Positions 44,628-53,277 of a stretch of DNA of 64,000 bases are shown one piece after another; the stretch's first letter is position 1; each line of letters starts with the position of its first letter. Under the pieces are notes generated by a model that had not been told where the DNA came from, ran no database searches, and saw nothing but the letters and a program-made list of their open reading frames with translations. A program made the position numbers and the translations under genes. The stretch lies in the NCBI GenBank assembly GCA_050012855.1, contig JBEKGJ010000023.1:1-64000 (forward strand), read 5' to 3'. The DNA is from JAJXZJ01 sp050012855 (GTDB taxonomy: Bacteria; Verrucomicrobiota; Verrucomicrobiia; Limisphaerales; J093).

Positions 44628-46034
44628 TTAAGGTGCCACTTTGAGTGTTCCCAGCCGGTACCAGCCGTCCTCAGCTCGGCCTTGGATGGCCAGTTTGACT
44701 TTGGGCAGCATTGATTGCGGGTCGAGCAACGCAATGGCCAGTTCGTACTCACCCGGAACCAACCCGGCGGGAACGGTCACGGCGCTGTCGAACACATTGT
44801 CGCCGGGGAGCCAGCTCGTGATATCCGCGTTCGTGGCCAGGGTCTCCGTTCGCTGCTCGTTCCTTAGTCGCAGGGCCAACGTAAATTTCCGGTAGCAGGG
44901 CGCCACCCCTTTGTTCTCCCACCAGGAAGTGAAGGTCAGCTTTTCCTGCCGCCTGACGAGAGCCGGATAGGTGAACTTCCGCAGGACGAGGCGGTAGCCC
45001 ATTTTCTTCAACCAACGGTTGACCTGCGGCCACCACTCGGCAGGCACGGGCGAGGATTTGCCGTTGAACGAGGAGATGTGCCATTTCAACGACTCGTCGA
45101 TAATGTGATCGATGTCCCAACCCTGATTTTTCCAGAACTGCATCACCCAGCAGGCCTCCAGGGTCACCGGGGCGCGTTGCCAGGCGTCTTTCATTCCCGT
45201 TTGGACGAGTGTTTGTGGATAATAATCGTTCATATGGGACCAGGTTTTGCTGAACCCGCCCAGGTCGCCCAGGCAATCGGCCCGCCATCCGACCGCCCGT
45301 TTGGAAAGGGCATAATGCGTGGCGTTGGGGTCCTGCAATTGCAGCACCAGCGGCGTGAGGTGAAAGGTGTCGAGATAGCAATCGAGCAGGGCGGCGCGTG
45401 TCGCGTCGGTCAACGCCTCGGCGCCCGCCCCTTCGCCCCAGGCGCCCACGATGGAGACATCCACCAACTCGAGGTTCGGATGCCCATCATAGCGCGCGCC
45501 CAGGCCGCGAATCAGGCCGCCGAAACGCTGCAAGTAGAGAGGGTTCTCGGGATTCACCCGCCATTTCTCGACGGGCAGGTTTTTCTCCATCGTCTGGCCG
45601 GCGATCAGCGCTCGATACCAGGCGGGCACGTCATTATTGGCGTCGGTGCCATAAGGCGCGATGCGCAACATGAGCGTTTGCCCGCGGGCCTGCGCCGTAG
45701 CGAGCGCCTTGTCGAGCAGGTCCCACCGATAGACGCCCGCTTCGGGTTCCATGAATTTCCAGTACACGCGAAAATAGGCAAGCGAGGTGAGCGGGTGGTC
45801 CCGATTGGTCAGGCTGCCCATGAAGGGCTGGTACTCGATAGGGAAACCTTCGGTCCATTCCAGGCCTTCGTTGAGGCGGTCGCCGTTGAACCGCTGGAAC
45901 GTCATGAAGCCCATTCCCGGATTGACGAGCACGTCGTCGCTCTCTTTTGGGCGGATCGTGACCATGTCCACGGCCGGAACCGAGGTCAGGCTGGATGCGA
46001 GCAATATCAAACCCAGGTAAGGTGCCGCCTTCAT
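44628..46034 (-). CDS. Secreted TIM-barrel protein with C-terminal DUF4832 domain
   Basis: Sec signal (GLILLASSLTSVPAVD), then DVLVNPGMGFMTFQRF, TSLAYFRVYWKFMEPEAGVYRW and LMLRIAPYG, the standard opening of the DUF4832/DUF4874 secreted family with a GH-A-like barrel. VDVSIVGAWGEG places an acidic residue at a strand end. The last 130 residues (KLTFTSWWENKGVAPCYRKFTLALRL...GEYELAIALLDP) are the DUF4832 beta-sandwich. No biochemical function is established for the family that I can name. It follows the secreted amidase by 19 bp and is separated from the M14-lactamase gene by 168 bp. Confidence 0.78.
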   Translation of the reverse strand: MKAAPYLGLILLASSLTSVPAVDMVTIRPKESDDVLVNPGMGFMTFQRFNGDRLNEGLEWTEGFPIEYQPFMGSLTNRDHPLTSLAYFRVYWKFMEPEAGVYRWDLLDKALATAQARGQTLMLRIAPYGTDANNDVPAWYRALIAGQTMEKNLPVEKWRVNPENPLYLQRFGGLIRGLGARYDGHPNLELVDVSIVGAWGEGAGAEALTDATRAALLDCYLDTFHLTPLVLQLQDPNATHYALSKRAVGWRADCLGDLGGFSKTWSHMNDYYPQTLVQTGMKDAWQRAPVTLEACWVMQFWKNQGWDIDHIIDESLKWHISSFNGKSSPVPAEWWPQVNRWLKKMGYRLVLRKFTYPALVRRQEKLTFTSWWENKGVAPCYRKFTLALRLRNEQRTETLATNADITSWLPGDNVFDSAVTVPAGLVPGEYELAIALLDPQSMLPKVKLAIQGRAEDGWYRLGTLKVAP

Positions 46035-46053
46035 GATCTCGTGGACATGGCCG

Positions 46054-47400
46054 TCATTTTCCAGGTGGGTCCGCCGGACTGTGCCGGGGCCACTCGGCTT
46101 TGAAGTCGCCCAGCCAGGGCCAGTGCATTCGCCGGTTCAAATCCACCTCCGCCACCGCCACCGTGCCATATTTCTCGGTGTGGGCGAGCAGGTTCCCTTC
46201 GTGATCAAAAATGCCGGAAACCATCCAGTTCATGTCCGGCGTGGCGTAGGTGCTGCTGACGACATAAACGTGGTTCTCGATGGCGCGGGCGGCAGCGAGC
46301 CGCGGGTTGCAACCCCAGACAGGAAAGGCAATGACCTCCGCGCCATTGAGCGCGAGCCGTCGCGCCACTTCGGGAAAGAACCCGTCGAAGCAGATCATCA
46401 TGCCAACCTTCCCGAAGCGCGTCGGAAACACCGGATACTCCGAGCCGGGCTGGACACCGTTGTCCCACTCGCCACCCGGCAGGACGGCCTTGCGATACTT
46501 GCCAATCATCGTGCCTTCCGGACCGACGAGCGCGGCCGTGTTGTAGATGAGATGCCCTTCTCGCTCGACCACCGGCACGACGATGTAAAGGTCGAGCTTT
46601 TTCGCCAGAGCTCCGAAAAATGTCGTGGACGGTCCCGGCACCGGCTCGGCGCTTTCCTCAAACGAAAGCCCCGTACCGGCGCGAGTGATGGTTTCGCCGA
46701 GCACCACCAGGTCGGCCCGCTGCCGCGCGGCATCTTCGATGAACGGGACAAAGAGCCGGCAGTTGCCCTCTGGGGTCTTGCCACCGCGGGGAAAGAAATG
46801 GACCGTGGCCAGACGGACAAGTCGCGGGGGTAGTGGCGACGCTTCGGCGAACGACACTTGACCCCACTCGACCTTGCTGTGCCGCGGCGCCCAGCGGAGA
46901 TGAAGCTCCACCACCGCGTTCACGGCATTGGACGGCGCCCGATAGGTATCGGCAACCTCGACCCAGCTTTGTGCGCCGCTGGGGTGATCCGTCGGGTATT
47001 CCGGCTCACACGCCGCCGCTTTGCCCGGGAGCAGGGTCGCGGACTCCGCCGAGTCGCGCATCGCCGGCTGGCCCTTGGCATCGAGCCATCGGACGCGCGC
47101 CAGGACGCTGCGGCGCAGATTGGTCACGTTCTCGCAGCGACGCATGGCGCTAAAACGATACGACTGGCCGCCCTGCACCGCGAAGGTCTTCGACCACCAC
47201 CCGGCCAGGCCATCACGGGCGTCCGCGCGGATGACGAAGGTGCCTTGGCGGTCTGGACCGCCGCGCGGCTCATAAGAGAACCGGGGACGAATCTCCTCGC
47301 GTGGGGCGATGGATTGCCAGCCATTGGGCGGCTGGTTTGTGGCGTGGGCGAGTGCCAGCAAGAGGAAGAAGGCCAACGTGGCGATGGTGATGTTTTTCAT
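46054..47400 (-). CDS. Sec-exported nitrilase-superfamily amidase with N-terminal binding domain
   Basis: A clear signal peptide (ITIATLAFFLLLALAHA) precedes a beta-sandwich of about 170 residues (FVIRADARDGLAGWWSKTFAVQGGQSYRFSAM), then a complete nitrilase fold: Glu in LVVLGETITRAG, Lys in IGKYRKAVLPGGEWDNG, Cys in GMMICFDGFFPEVARR. Most of this superfamily is cytosolic, so export with an attached sandwich domain suggests hydrolysis of an amide in a polymer or conjugate outside the cell membrane. It is the first intact gene of the minus-strand operon, 71 bp after a truncated glycosidase fragment. The ATG before KNITIATL is used; an earlier in-frame start would weaken the signal. Confidence 0.85.
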   Translation of the reverse strand: MKNITIATLAFFLLLALAHATNQPPNGWQSIAPREEIRPRFSYEPRGGPDRQGTFVIRADARDGLAGWWSKTFAVQGGQSYRFSAMRRCENVTNLRRSVLARVRWLDAKGQPAMRDSAESATLLPGKAAACEPEYPTDHPSGAQSWVEVADTYRAPSNAVNAVVELHLRWAPRHSKVEWGQVSFAEASPLPPRLVRLATVHFFPRGGKTPEGNCRLFVPFIEDAARQRADLVVLGETITRAGTGLSFEESAEPVPGPSTTFFGALAKKLDLYIVVPVVEREGHLIYNTAALVGPEGTMIGKYRKAVLPGGEWDNGVQPGSEYPVFPTRFGKVGMMICFDGFFPEVARRLALNGAEVIAFPVWGCNPRLAAARAIENHVYVVSSTYATPDMNWMVSGIFDHEGNLLAHTEKYGTVAVAEVDLNRRMHWPWLGDFKAEWPRHSPADPPGK

Positions 47401-47471
47401 GACTCTGCTCTTGTGAAGGGTAATGCTATCCTTCGGATTCAATGTGTGCAAGGGTGCTCAAGTGTCTGCCC

Positions 47472-47789
47472 TCACTCGAATTCGACGGTGTCAACCTGGT
47501 AAGCCTCCACGCGGGAAAGGCGTAGTTCCAATTCCCGGCCGGATTCCTTTCGGCGGAGTGGAGCTTCCAGGAAAGTCGAAAGCCGGCGCACTTTTGCGCC
47601 ATCGGGGGTTGTCATGCGTACAGTGACGTTCTCGACTGGCGGCAGGGAGTTGGCCTCGTCTTCCGCGTCGCCCGTCCAGTTCAGCAAGTGCAACACGCGG
47701 CGATTTCCATTCTGGGTGAGGATGGCGATCAGGGAAGGCGGGGCGTCCACGCGGCAAGGCAGGCCCTTCCGGGCACCAAGACCATGCAC
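47472..47789 (-). pseudogene. C-terminal remnant of a secreted glycosidase
   Basis: About 105 codons read LPCRVDAPPSLIAILTQNGNRRVLHLLNWTG...LPPVENVTVRMTTPDG, ending VEAYQVDTVEFE. This is the closing beta-sandwich found at the end of GHL6/beta-galactosidase-type secreted enzymes, where the HLLNWTG strand is preceded by hundreds of catalytic residues. Those are missing: upstream is only the intergenic region before the divergent GH89 gene. It appears to be the 3' end of a gene that once led the minus-strand operon. Confidence 0.6.
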
Positions 47790-47965
47790 CCGAGGCGGGA
47801 CTGCCCGGATCGCCGAGGGTGGAAGTTGGGGGCAGGCGCAGCGAAGATCAGCGAATCGTCCTGGCGGTGAGCAAATGACCGTGCAAAAGGTATGTTGGTT
47901 TGACGAAGCGGCTCAACAAATCACAAAACGCCGGCGGTGGCCGACCGGAATCAAGGAGCGCCATC

Positions 47966-50602
47966 ATGCAATCAACCTCGCAATTCAGTGCAGTAATTCA
48001 ATCAGTCCGAGCCATCGCGGGGATCCTCGCCATCGGTCTGTGTGTCTGCGGGACAAGTGTCGTCTCAGCGAGCGTCAGCGATCCCGCCCAGGCCGCCCGC
48101 AGCCTGGCCCACCGGCTGCTCGCTCAACGAGCCGATCAGTTCCGGTTCCAGACCATTCCAGCCGACCACAATTGCGACTTGTTTGAAATTGAAAGCCGTG
48201 GGGGCAAGATCCTGATCCGTGGCAACAACGGCGTGGCCATGGCCATGGGCCTCAACTGGTATCTGCGCGACTACTGCCACTGCCATGTCTCGCTCTACGG
48301 CAGCCAGTTGACCCTCCCCAATCCCCTGCCGCCGGTTCATCCCAAGTTCACCAGGACCGCCTGGGCGAAGTACCGGTATTTCCTGAACTACTGCTGCTTC
48401 GGTTATTCGCTGCCGTGGTGGGACTGGGCGCAATGGGAAAAGCTGATCGACTGGATGGCCCTCAACGGGGTGAACCTGCCACTCTCGGTGACAGGCCAGG
48501 AAGCGGTCTGGCAAGCCGTCTGCCGGCGGGAAGGCATGAGCGAGGACCAGATTTTCCAGTTCCTGGCCGGCCCACCCTACCTGCCATTCCAATGGATGGG
48601 CTGCCTGGACAACTGGGGCGCGCCCCTGACCCAGAACTGGATCAATCGCCACGAGGAGCTCCAGAAACAAATCCTGGCCCGGGAACGGGAACTGGGCATG
48701 ACTCCGGTGCTGCAAGGCTTCACCGGGCACCTGCCGGCGGTCCTGCTGGCTCAACATCCGGAGGCCAAATCCCACCGCATCAAATGGATCGAATGGGAGA
48801 CCGCTCTGCTGGACCCGCTCGACCCGCTCTTCCCCAAACTGGCTCGGATCTATCTCGAGGAACAGCATAAACGATTCGGCACGGATCACGTCTATGCGGC
48901 GGACACCTTCATCGAAATGACCCCGCCCTCGGGGGACGTGAAATACCTGGCCAACTTGAGCCGGGCCATCTATGACGGCATGGCAACGAGCGACCCGCAA
49001 GCCCTCTGGGTCTTGCAAGGCTGGGCCTTCATGAACCAGGCCCAGTTCTGGACTCAGCCCCGCATCCGGGCGTTCCTGGATGCCGTCCCCAACGAGCGGA
49101 TGGCGATCCTGGACCTCTTCTGTGAATCCACCCCGATGTGGAATCGGACCGAGGCATTCTGTGGGAAACCATGGTTGTGGTGCAATGTGCAGAACTTCGG
49201 CCGGACTGTCGCTCTGGGCGGCGCCTTGCCCAAGATCAATGCCGATCCCTGCGCCATTCGCCATAATCCTGCTGGCGGCAAACTGGCCGGCCTCGGGTTT
49301 GTCAATGAGGGGCTCGATTACAACCCGGTTGTCTGGGATCTAATGTTCGAGATGGCCTGGCGGGAAGAACCAGTCGATCTGGACAGTTGGATCCGGCACT
49401 ACAGCCGGCACCGCTATGGCCGTCCCAATCCCGACGCCGAAGCGGCCTGGGCGCTTCTGCGGCAGAGTGTTTACGAGGCCCGATTCGATGACAATTCGAT
49501 CATCGCTCAAGTGCCCTCGTTGAAACCGGCCAACGGCACACCCTATGACGATGATTCACTGTCCCTGGCCTGGAAACAGCTCTTGGATGCGGCGCCGTAT
49601 TTCAGCAACACCTCCACCTATCGATTCGACCTGGTCAACATCGCCCGCCAAGCGCTGGCCAATCACGCCAGCAACCTGCAACACGAGGCTGTGAAGGCGC
49701 AACAAGCGGGAGACGCCACTGCCTTCCGCGCGACGGCGGATCGCTTCCTGCATTTGATCCGCGATCTGGACACACTGCTGGGCAGCCGCGAGGAATTCCT
49801 GCTGGGCAGTTGGCTGGCGGACGCGCGCCGCTGGGGCACGACGGACGCCGAGCAGGCCCGATTCGAATGGAACGCCCGCCGGGTCCTGACCCTCTGGGGG
49901 ACAAGAGCGCCCCGGGATTATGCCCGCAAACAATGGTCCGGCCTGCTCACCGGTTTCTATCTCAAACGCTGGGACTGGTTCTTCCGCGACCTGGAAATCG
50001 CGTTGAAGAACAAACAGCCGTTCGACGATCGCAAGTTCCAGGAAGCGCTCGAGAAATGGGAAACCGACTGGGCCGATGCCCGGGACATTTACCCGAGTCA
50101 ACCGCAAGGCGACAGCGTGGCAATCGCCCGACAACTCTGGGCCCAGTACGGCCCGGTCATCCTCAATGGCGGCGAACGTGAATTGGAAAGCCTGACCACG
50201 GGCAAACCGGTTCAATGCTCCCATACCTTGCCTGGTCATCCGGCCCACCTGGCCAATAACGGCCGCAGCAGCAATACCGATCAGTTCTGGGCTACGGATG
50301 TAACAATCGATCCGGCTGCGTGGTGGCAGGTTGATCTGGAGAAGCCAACAACAGTGGGCCGCGTCGTGGTGATCGGCTATTATGGCGACGCGCGACATTA
50401 TGGTTTCACCGTCGCCACATCGCTGGACGCCCAGAGTTGGGAACTCGCCGCCGACTGGCGTGACAACAGTGCCCCCTCAACCGCCGAAGGCTACAATTGC
50501 GAATTCGTCCCACGATCCGTTCGCTACATCCGCATCACCATGTCCCGAAACTCGGCCAACACCGGCCGGCATCTGGTTGAGGTGATGGCCTATGACAAAT
50601 AG
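47966..50602 (+). CDS. GH89 alpha-N-acetylglucosaminidase with C-terminal CBM32-like domain
   Basis: Removes terminal alpha-linked GlcNAc, as human NAGLU does from heparan sulfate and Clostridium GH89 from mucin-type glycans. Signal peptide (GILAIGLCVCGTSVVSA), N-terminal alpha/beta domain (LFEIESRGGKILIRGNNGVAMAMGLNWYL), TIM barrel (FTRTAWAKYRYFLNYCCFGYS, WWDWAQWEKLIDWMALNGVNLPL) and all-alpha C domain. The two catalytic Glu are seen in YAADTFIEMTPP (about 316) and FVNEGLDYNPVVW (about 447), close to human positions 316 and 446. The last 140 residues (NNGRSSNTDQFWATD...WWQVDLEKPTTVGRVVV...VRYIRI) are an F5/8-type C module. AGGAG lies seven bases before the chosen ATG. Runs divergently from the amidase operon and ends against the truncated pyrF. 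Confidence 0.95.
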   Translation: MQSTSQFSAVIQSVRAIAGILAIGLCVCGTSVVSASVSDPAQAARSLAHRLLAQRADQFRFQTIPADHNCDLFEIESRGGKILIRGNNGVAMAMGLNWYLRDYCHCHVSLYGSQLTLPNPLPPVHPKFTRTAWAKYRYFLNYCCFGYSLPWWDWAQWEKLIDWMALNGVNLPLSVTGQEAVWQAVCRREGMSEDQIFQFLAGPPYLPFQWMGCLDNWGAPLTQNWINRHEELQKQILARERELGMTPVLQGFTGHLPAVLLAQHPEAKSHRIKWIEWETALLDPLDPLFPKLARIYLEEQHKRFGTDHVYAADTFIEMTPPSGDVKYLANLSRAIYDGMATSDPQALWVLQGWAFMNQAQFWTQPRIRAFLDAVPNERMAILDLFCESTPMWNRTEAFCGKPWLWCNVQNFGRTVALGGALPKINADPCAIRHNPAGGKLAGLGFVNEGLDYNPVVWDLMFEMAWREEPVDLDSWIRHYSRHRYGRPNPDAEAAWALLRQSVYEARFDDNSIIAQVPSLKPANGTPYDDDSLSLAWKQLLDAAPYFSNTSTYRFDLVNIARQALANHASNLQHEAVKAQQAGDATAFRATADRFLHLIRDLDTLLGSREEFLLGSWLADARRWGTTDAEQARFEWNARRVLTLWGTRAPRDYARKQWSGLLTGFYLKRWDWFFRDLEIALKNKQPFDDRKFQEALEKWETDWADARDIYPSQPQGDSVAIARQLWAQYGPVILNGGERELESLTTGKPVQCSHTLPGHPAHLANNGRSSNTDQFWATDVTIDPAAWWQVDLEKPTTVGRVVVIGYYGDARHYGFTVATSLDAQSWELAADWRDNSAPSTAEGYNCEFVPRSVRYIRITMSRNSANTGRHLVEVMAYDK

Positions 50603-51043
50603 CCACGCAAGTCCGCCCGCCGTTTCTGCGCCGACGTTAATGCCCGCCTCCGCCAGTGTCGCGTCGTCCAGACTCGTCAACACGGCGACCCCGAGGACGA
50701 GCGGCAGCATACGACCCAACCGGCCCGCCTCGGCCTGCGCCGCCTGTTCCGCAGCCACCAGCATGGCGGTGCCGCCGCTCGCATGGACGGTCAACATCTG
50801 CACGTCGAGCCGCACGGCCGCTTCCACGGCCCGCGCCACCGCGTTCGGAATGTCGTGAAACTTGAGATCGCGAAACACCGGCGCGCCGGTGGCGCGAAGC
50901 CGCCGAACGATGTCGGGTCCAGCCGCGGTAAAGAGTTCCTTGCCGATTTTCAAGGCGCCGACGGCGGGCGCGAGCTGGGCCGCCAGTTCGACGGCGCGCT
51001 CTGGCGTCGGCACATCCAACGCCACCATGATTAAATTCCGCAC
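50603..51043 (-). pseudogene. pyrF: 3'-truncated orotidine-5'-phosphate decarboxylase
   Basis: The first 137 or so residues of PyrF are intact: IMVALDVPTPERAVELA, LKIGKELFTAAGPDIV, the catalytic tetrad region RDLKFHDIPNAVARA, and LTVHASGGTAML, VLGVAVLTSL. Homology then stops after LAEAGIN; about 90 residues carrying the phosphate-binding loop are absent, and the frame instead reads antisense to the end of GH89. The GTG before RNLIMVALD is the probable start. Without the C-terminal half the enzyme cannot bind its substrate, so this is a pseudogene unless the cell has another copy. It marks the right edge of the GH89 segment. Confidence 0.85.
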
Positions 51044-51541
51044 GGGGACAAGGCAGCCGCCGGCGCACCGGGCGGAAATGCAATTCCGTCGCTGCCCGCG
51101 GTCGCTTACCGGAACGCCCATGACCGGCAGAAGGCGAAGTTCCCGAGCCGGCCGGCTACCGCGGCCATGACGGCTCCGGGCCTTGGGTTGTGGACCGCCG
51201 GGCCGCGACGGTGTCGAAGGCCAGTCGCCGCGATTCGCAAAACCGGACCGCGACTGTGCCAGAAAGGCCAGTCGCAGCGAATTCGCATGACCGGGTGCGT
51301 TGGGAGGGTTTAACCCGCCTCGACCCTCGGAGCCGCTGCGGCCAGTCTTCGCCGCGATCCGGCGGCGACAACCGGACATGCCTCCGCCGCGGGATGCTCA
51401 TTCGCAACGTGAAGGGCTGGATCGTCCGCTGCCGGGCAAGGCGTGAGCGAAGATGAGGCGCTCAAAGCGAAGGAGTTCGCGGAGAGAGGTTTTGAGGTTC
51501 TGAGGTTTACACGGAGGCGTGAGCTGCGCTAGATTCCGCCC
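51044..51541. other. Intergenic region between truncated pyrF and DUF433 gene
   Basis: 498 bp, GC-rich, with several short frames but no product I recognise. It contains the imperfect direct repeat listed separately and nothing like a tRNA or riboswitch. Confidence 0.5.
51217..51294. repeat. Imperfect direct repeat of about 29 bp
   Basis: Two copies of AAGGCCAGTCGC(C/A)GCGA...TTCGCA...ACCGG lie 47 bp apart and differ at a few positions. Located in the scar region beside the truncated pyrF. Could be a remnant of recombination or a small dispersed repeat. Confidence 0.55.
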
Positions 51542-51754
51542 ATGAAGTCGAATGACCTGAGCACGCCGGACGCGGAGATTCTGGGCGGGACGCCGGTCTT
51601 TCGGGGCACCCGCGTGCCGGTCAAAAGGCTTTTCGATTACCTGGAGGACAGCTACACGCTCGCGGACTTTCTGGAGTGTTTTCCCTCGATCACGCGCGAG
51701 CTGGCCTGCCGGCCTTTGAAGCGGTCCGAGCAAACCCTGCTGGCTACGGCATGA
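51542..51754 (+). CDS. DUF433 antitoxin-like small protein
   Basis: Seventy residues beginning MKSNDLSTPDAEILGGTPVFRGT, then VPVKRLFDYLEDSYTLADFLECFPSITRE, the DUF433 signature: a small winged-helix-like DNA-binding domain usually paired with a PIN-like DUF5615 toxin. The last 20 residues (LACRPLKRSEQTLLATA) depart from the family pattern, so the 3' end may be frame-shifted or replaced. No toxin gene follows; directly downstream is the thiC fragment. Orphan antitoxin or decaying remnant. Confidence 0.75.
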   Translation: MKSNDLSTPDAEILGGTPVFRGTRVPVKRLFDYLEDSYTLADFLECFPSITRELACRPLKRSEQTLLATA

Positions 51755-51903
51755 AGCACTCCTGCTCGATGAAAACCACCGAAGACATCCGCAAAGACGC
51801 TGTCGAACAAGGCGCGAGCGAGGAACAAGCCGTTAAGCTCGGCATGGACGCGGAGTCGAAGGAATTCGTTGAGAAGGGCTCCGAGATATACGTCAAAACG
51901 TGA
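51751..51903 (+). pseudogene. thiC: C-terminal fragment of thiC (phosphomethylpyrimidine synthase)
   Basis: CSMKTTEDIRKDAVEQGASEEQAVKLGMDAESKEFVEKGSEIYVKT matches the very end of ThiC, from the last cysteine of its CX2CX4C cluster motif to the stop. The rest of the enzyme (roughly 400-600 residues in full-length proteins) is absent. An ATG three bases before HSC allows a 50-codon frame, but the cluster cannot be made. No thiamine riboswitch is present. It is a recombination remnant overlapping the DUF433 stop. Confidence 0.75.
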
Positions 51904-51916
51904 GTTTTGAAACAAG

Positions 51917-53239
51917 ATGCCGAAACGACTAACAGTCTTCTATTCGTGGCAAAGTGATACTCCGTCGAGTACCAATCGCGGTTTCATTGAGCAAGCTTTG
52001 CTTGAAGGTCTCAAGCGCCTTCGGTCCGATGCGACGCTTGAAAGCGCGTTGCGCGATACCGAAGTCGAGCTAGACAAGGACACCAAAGGCGTCGCCGGTT
52101 CGCCGCCAATTACCGAGACAATTCTACGGAAAATCGAAGAATGCGTGGTATTTGTAGCCGACCTCACTTTTGTCGCCCAATCCGTTCCGGAGTTGATTGG
52201 TTCCTCTCGCAGGCCGCGCATGGTATCGAATCCAAATGTTCTAATCGAATATGGCTACGCTCTCCGGTGTCGCTCTCACGCGGCCATCATCGGAGTGATG
52301 AACACTGCATTTGGGGAACCGAGCGCCGAAACTCTGCCGTTTGACCTCCAACACTTAAGATGGCCAATCACTTACGCTCTTCCACAAAGTATGGATAATT
52401 GCATGGCAAGTCAACTGGAGAGGCTAACCTCTTCCTTGGTTGACGAACTTCGACTCGTCCTTGCCCACAACTTAACAAAGGGAACGGCTTCTGCTCTTTT
52501 CGTCCCAAGGAAGGCGACAAAGAACGCAGCCATCTTTCATGAAGACATTAGTGATCTAATTCCGGATGAGCGTTTGGGACAGAAATCGGACACGTGGGTC
52601 GTTCCAGAAGGCGGAAAGGCGTATCTCCGACTTTACCCTATTGAATCTGTGCCTCCGATGGAAACCGAATTGGACGCGTTTGACGCAGCCAGTCGAGGCG
52701 GGCTCCGACCCATGGGATTGGTGAGTGGATGGAGTCCCGCGCGAAATGCATTTGGTGCACTCGTTTACGAAGCTCCGCAGGGGGGCAAGCTGTATCACTT
52801 CACGCAGTTGTTCTTGAGCCGTGAAATCTGGAGCGTGGATGCTTGCATCCTTAACTCAGACTACTTGCGTGAGCGACAAAGGAGCGGAGGCTTTTCAGCC
52901 CCCAGAGACTTTATTGCCAGCGGATACATCGAGACTCACTTCGTCGAGGTACTTGAGAACTTTCTATCTGTCGCCAAGTCGAGCTTGAATTTGCGGTTGC
53001 CATTGCGAGTCGAAGCTGGTCTAGTTGGAATCAAGGGTTACGCGATCACGGTGAGCCCGAGTGATCTTGCGGGAAGCGCACTGCGTGACGCTGTTCAATG
53101 GAGAGGTGAGATCACGTCGGAGAAACCTGCCTGGGAGATCCTTCACCCTTTCTTTGATCAGATTTGGGCAGCTTGCGGCATCAGGCGGACCGCCGCGCGT
53201 CAAGCCGAACTGGTCAAGGGGTTCGAACAGCGCCGATAA
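51917..53239 (+). CDS. TIR/deoxyribosyltransferase-like putative defence effector, AT-richer than surroundings
   Basis: 440 residues, unnamed. The N-terminal 170 residues have the alpha/beta pattern of TIR- and nucleoside-deoxyribosyltransferase-like folds: LTVFYSWQSDTPSSTNRGFI, ELDKDTKGVAGSPPI, CVVFVADLTFV and NPNVLIEYGYAL, whose Glu (about 111) sits where TIR NAD-hydrolases and deoxyribosyltransferases have theirs. I have seen this YSWQSD type in genes of defence-rich loci. The C-terminal 270 residues are unfamiliar and may sense or recruit. Composition is about half G+C, clearly lower than mfd next door, suggesting transfer. No signal peptide or helix. It stands alone, 13 bp after the thiC remnant. 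Effector role is inference. Confidence 0.6.
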   Translation: MPKRLTVFYSWQSDTPSSTNRGFIEQALLEGLKRLRSDATLESALRDTEVELDKDTKGVAGSPPITETILRKIEECVVFVADLTFVAQSVPELIGSSRRPRMVSNPNVLIEYGYALRCRSHAAIIGVMNTAFGEPSAETLPFDLQHLRWPITYALPQSMDNCMASQLERLTSSLVDELRLVLAHNLTKGTASALFVPRKATKNAAIFHEDISDLIPDERLGQKSDTWVVPEGGKAYLRLYPIESVPPMETELDAFDAASRGGLRPMGLVSGWSPARNAFGALVYEAPQGGKLYHFTQLFLSREIWSVDACILNSDYLRERQRSGGFSAPRDFIASGYIETHFVEVLENFLSVAKSSLNLRLPLRVEAGLVGIKGYAITVSPSDLAGSALRDAVQWRGEITSEKPAWEILHPFFDQIWAACGIRRTAARQAELVKGFEQRR

Positions 53240-53277
53240 CGTGCGCTTGGCTTTGGTGTCTGGCCGCGATTGCAACG

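Noticed and set aside
51700..51903. TPP riboswitch or functional thiC
   Set aside because: Only the last 50 codons of thiC exist and no thi-box sequence is seen upstream.
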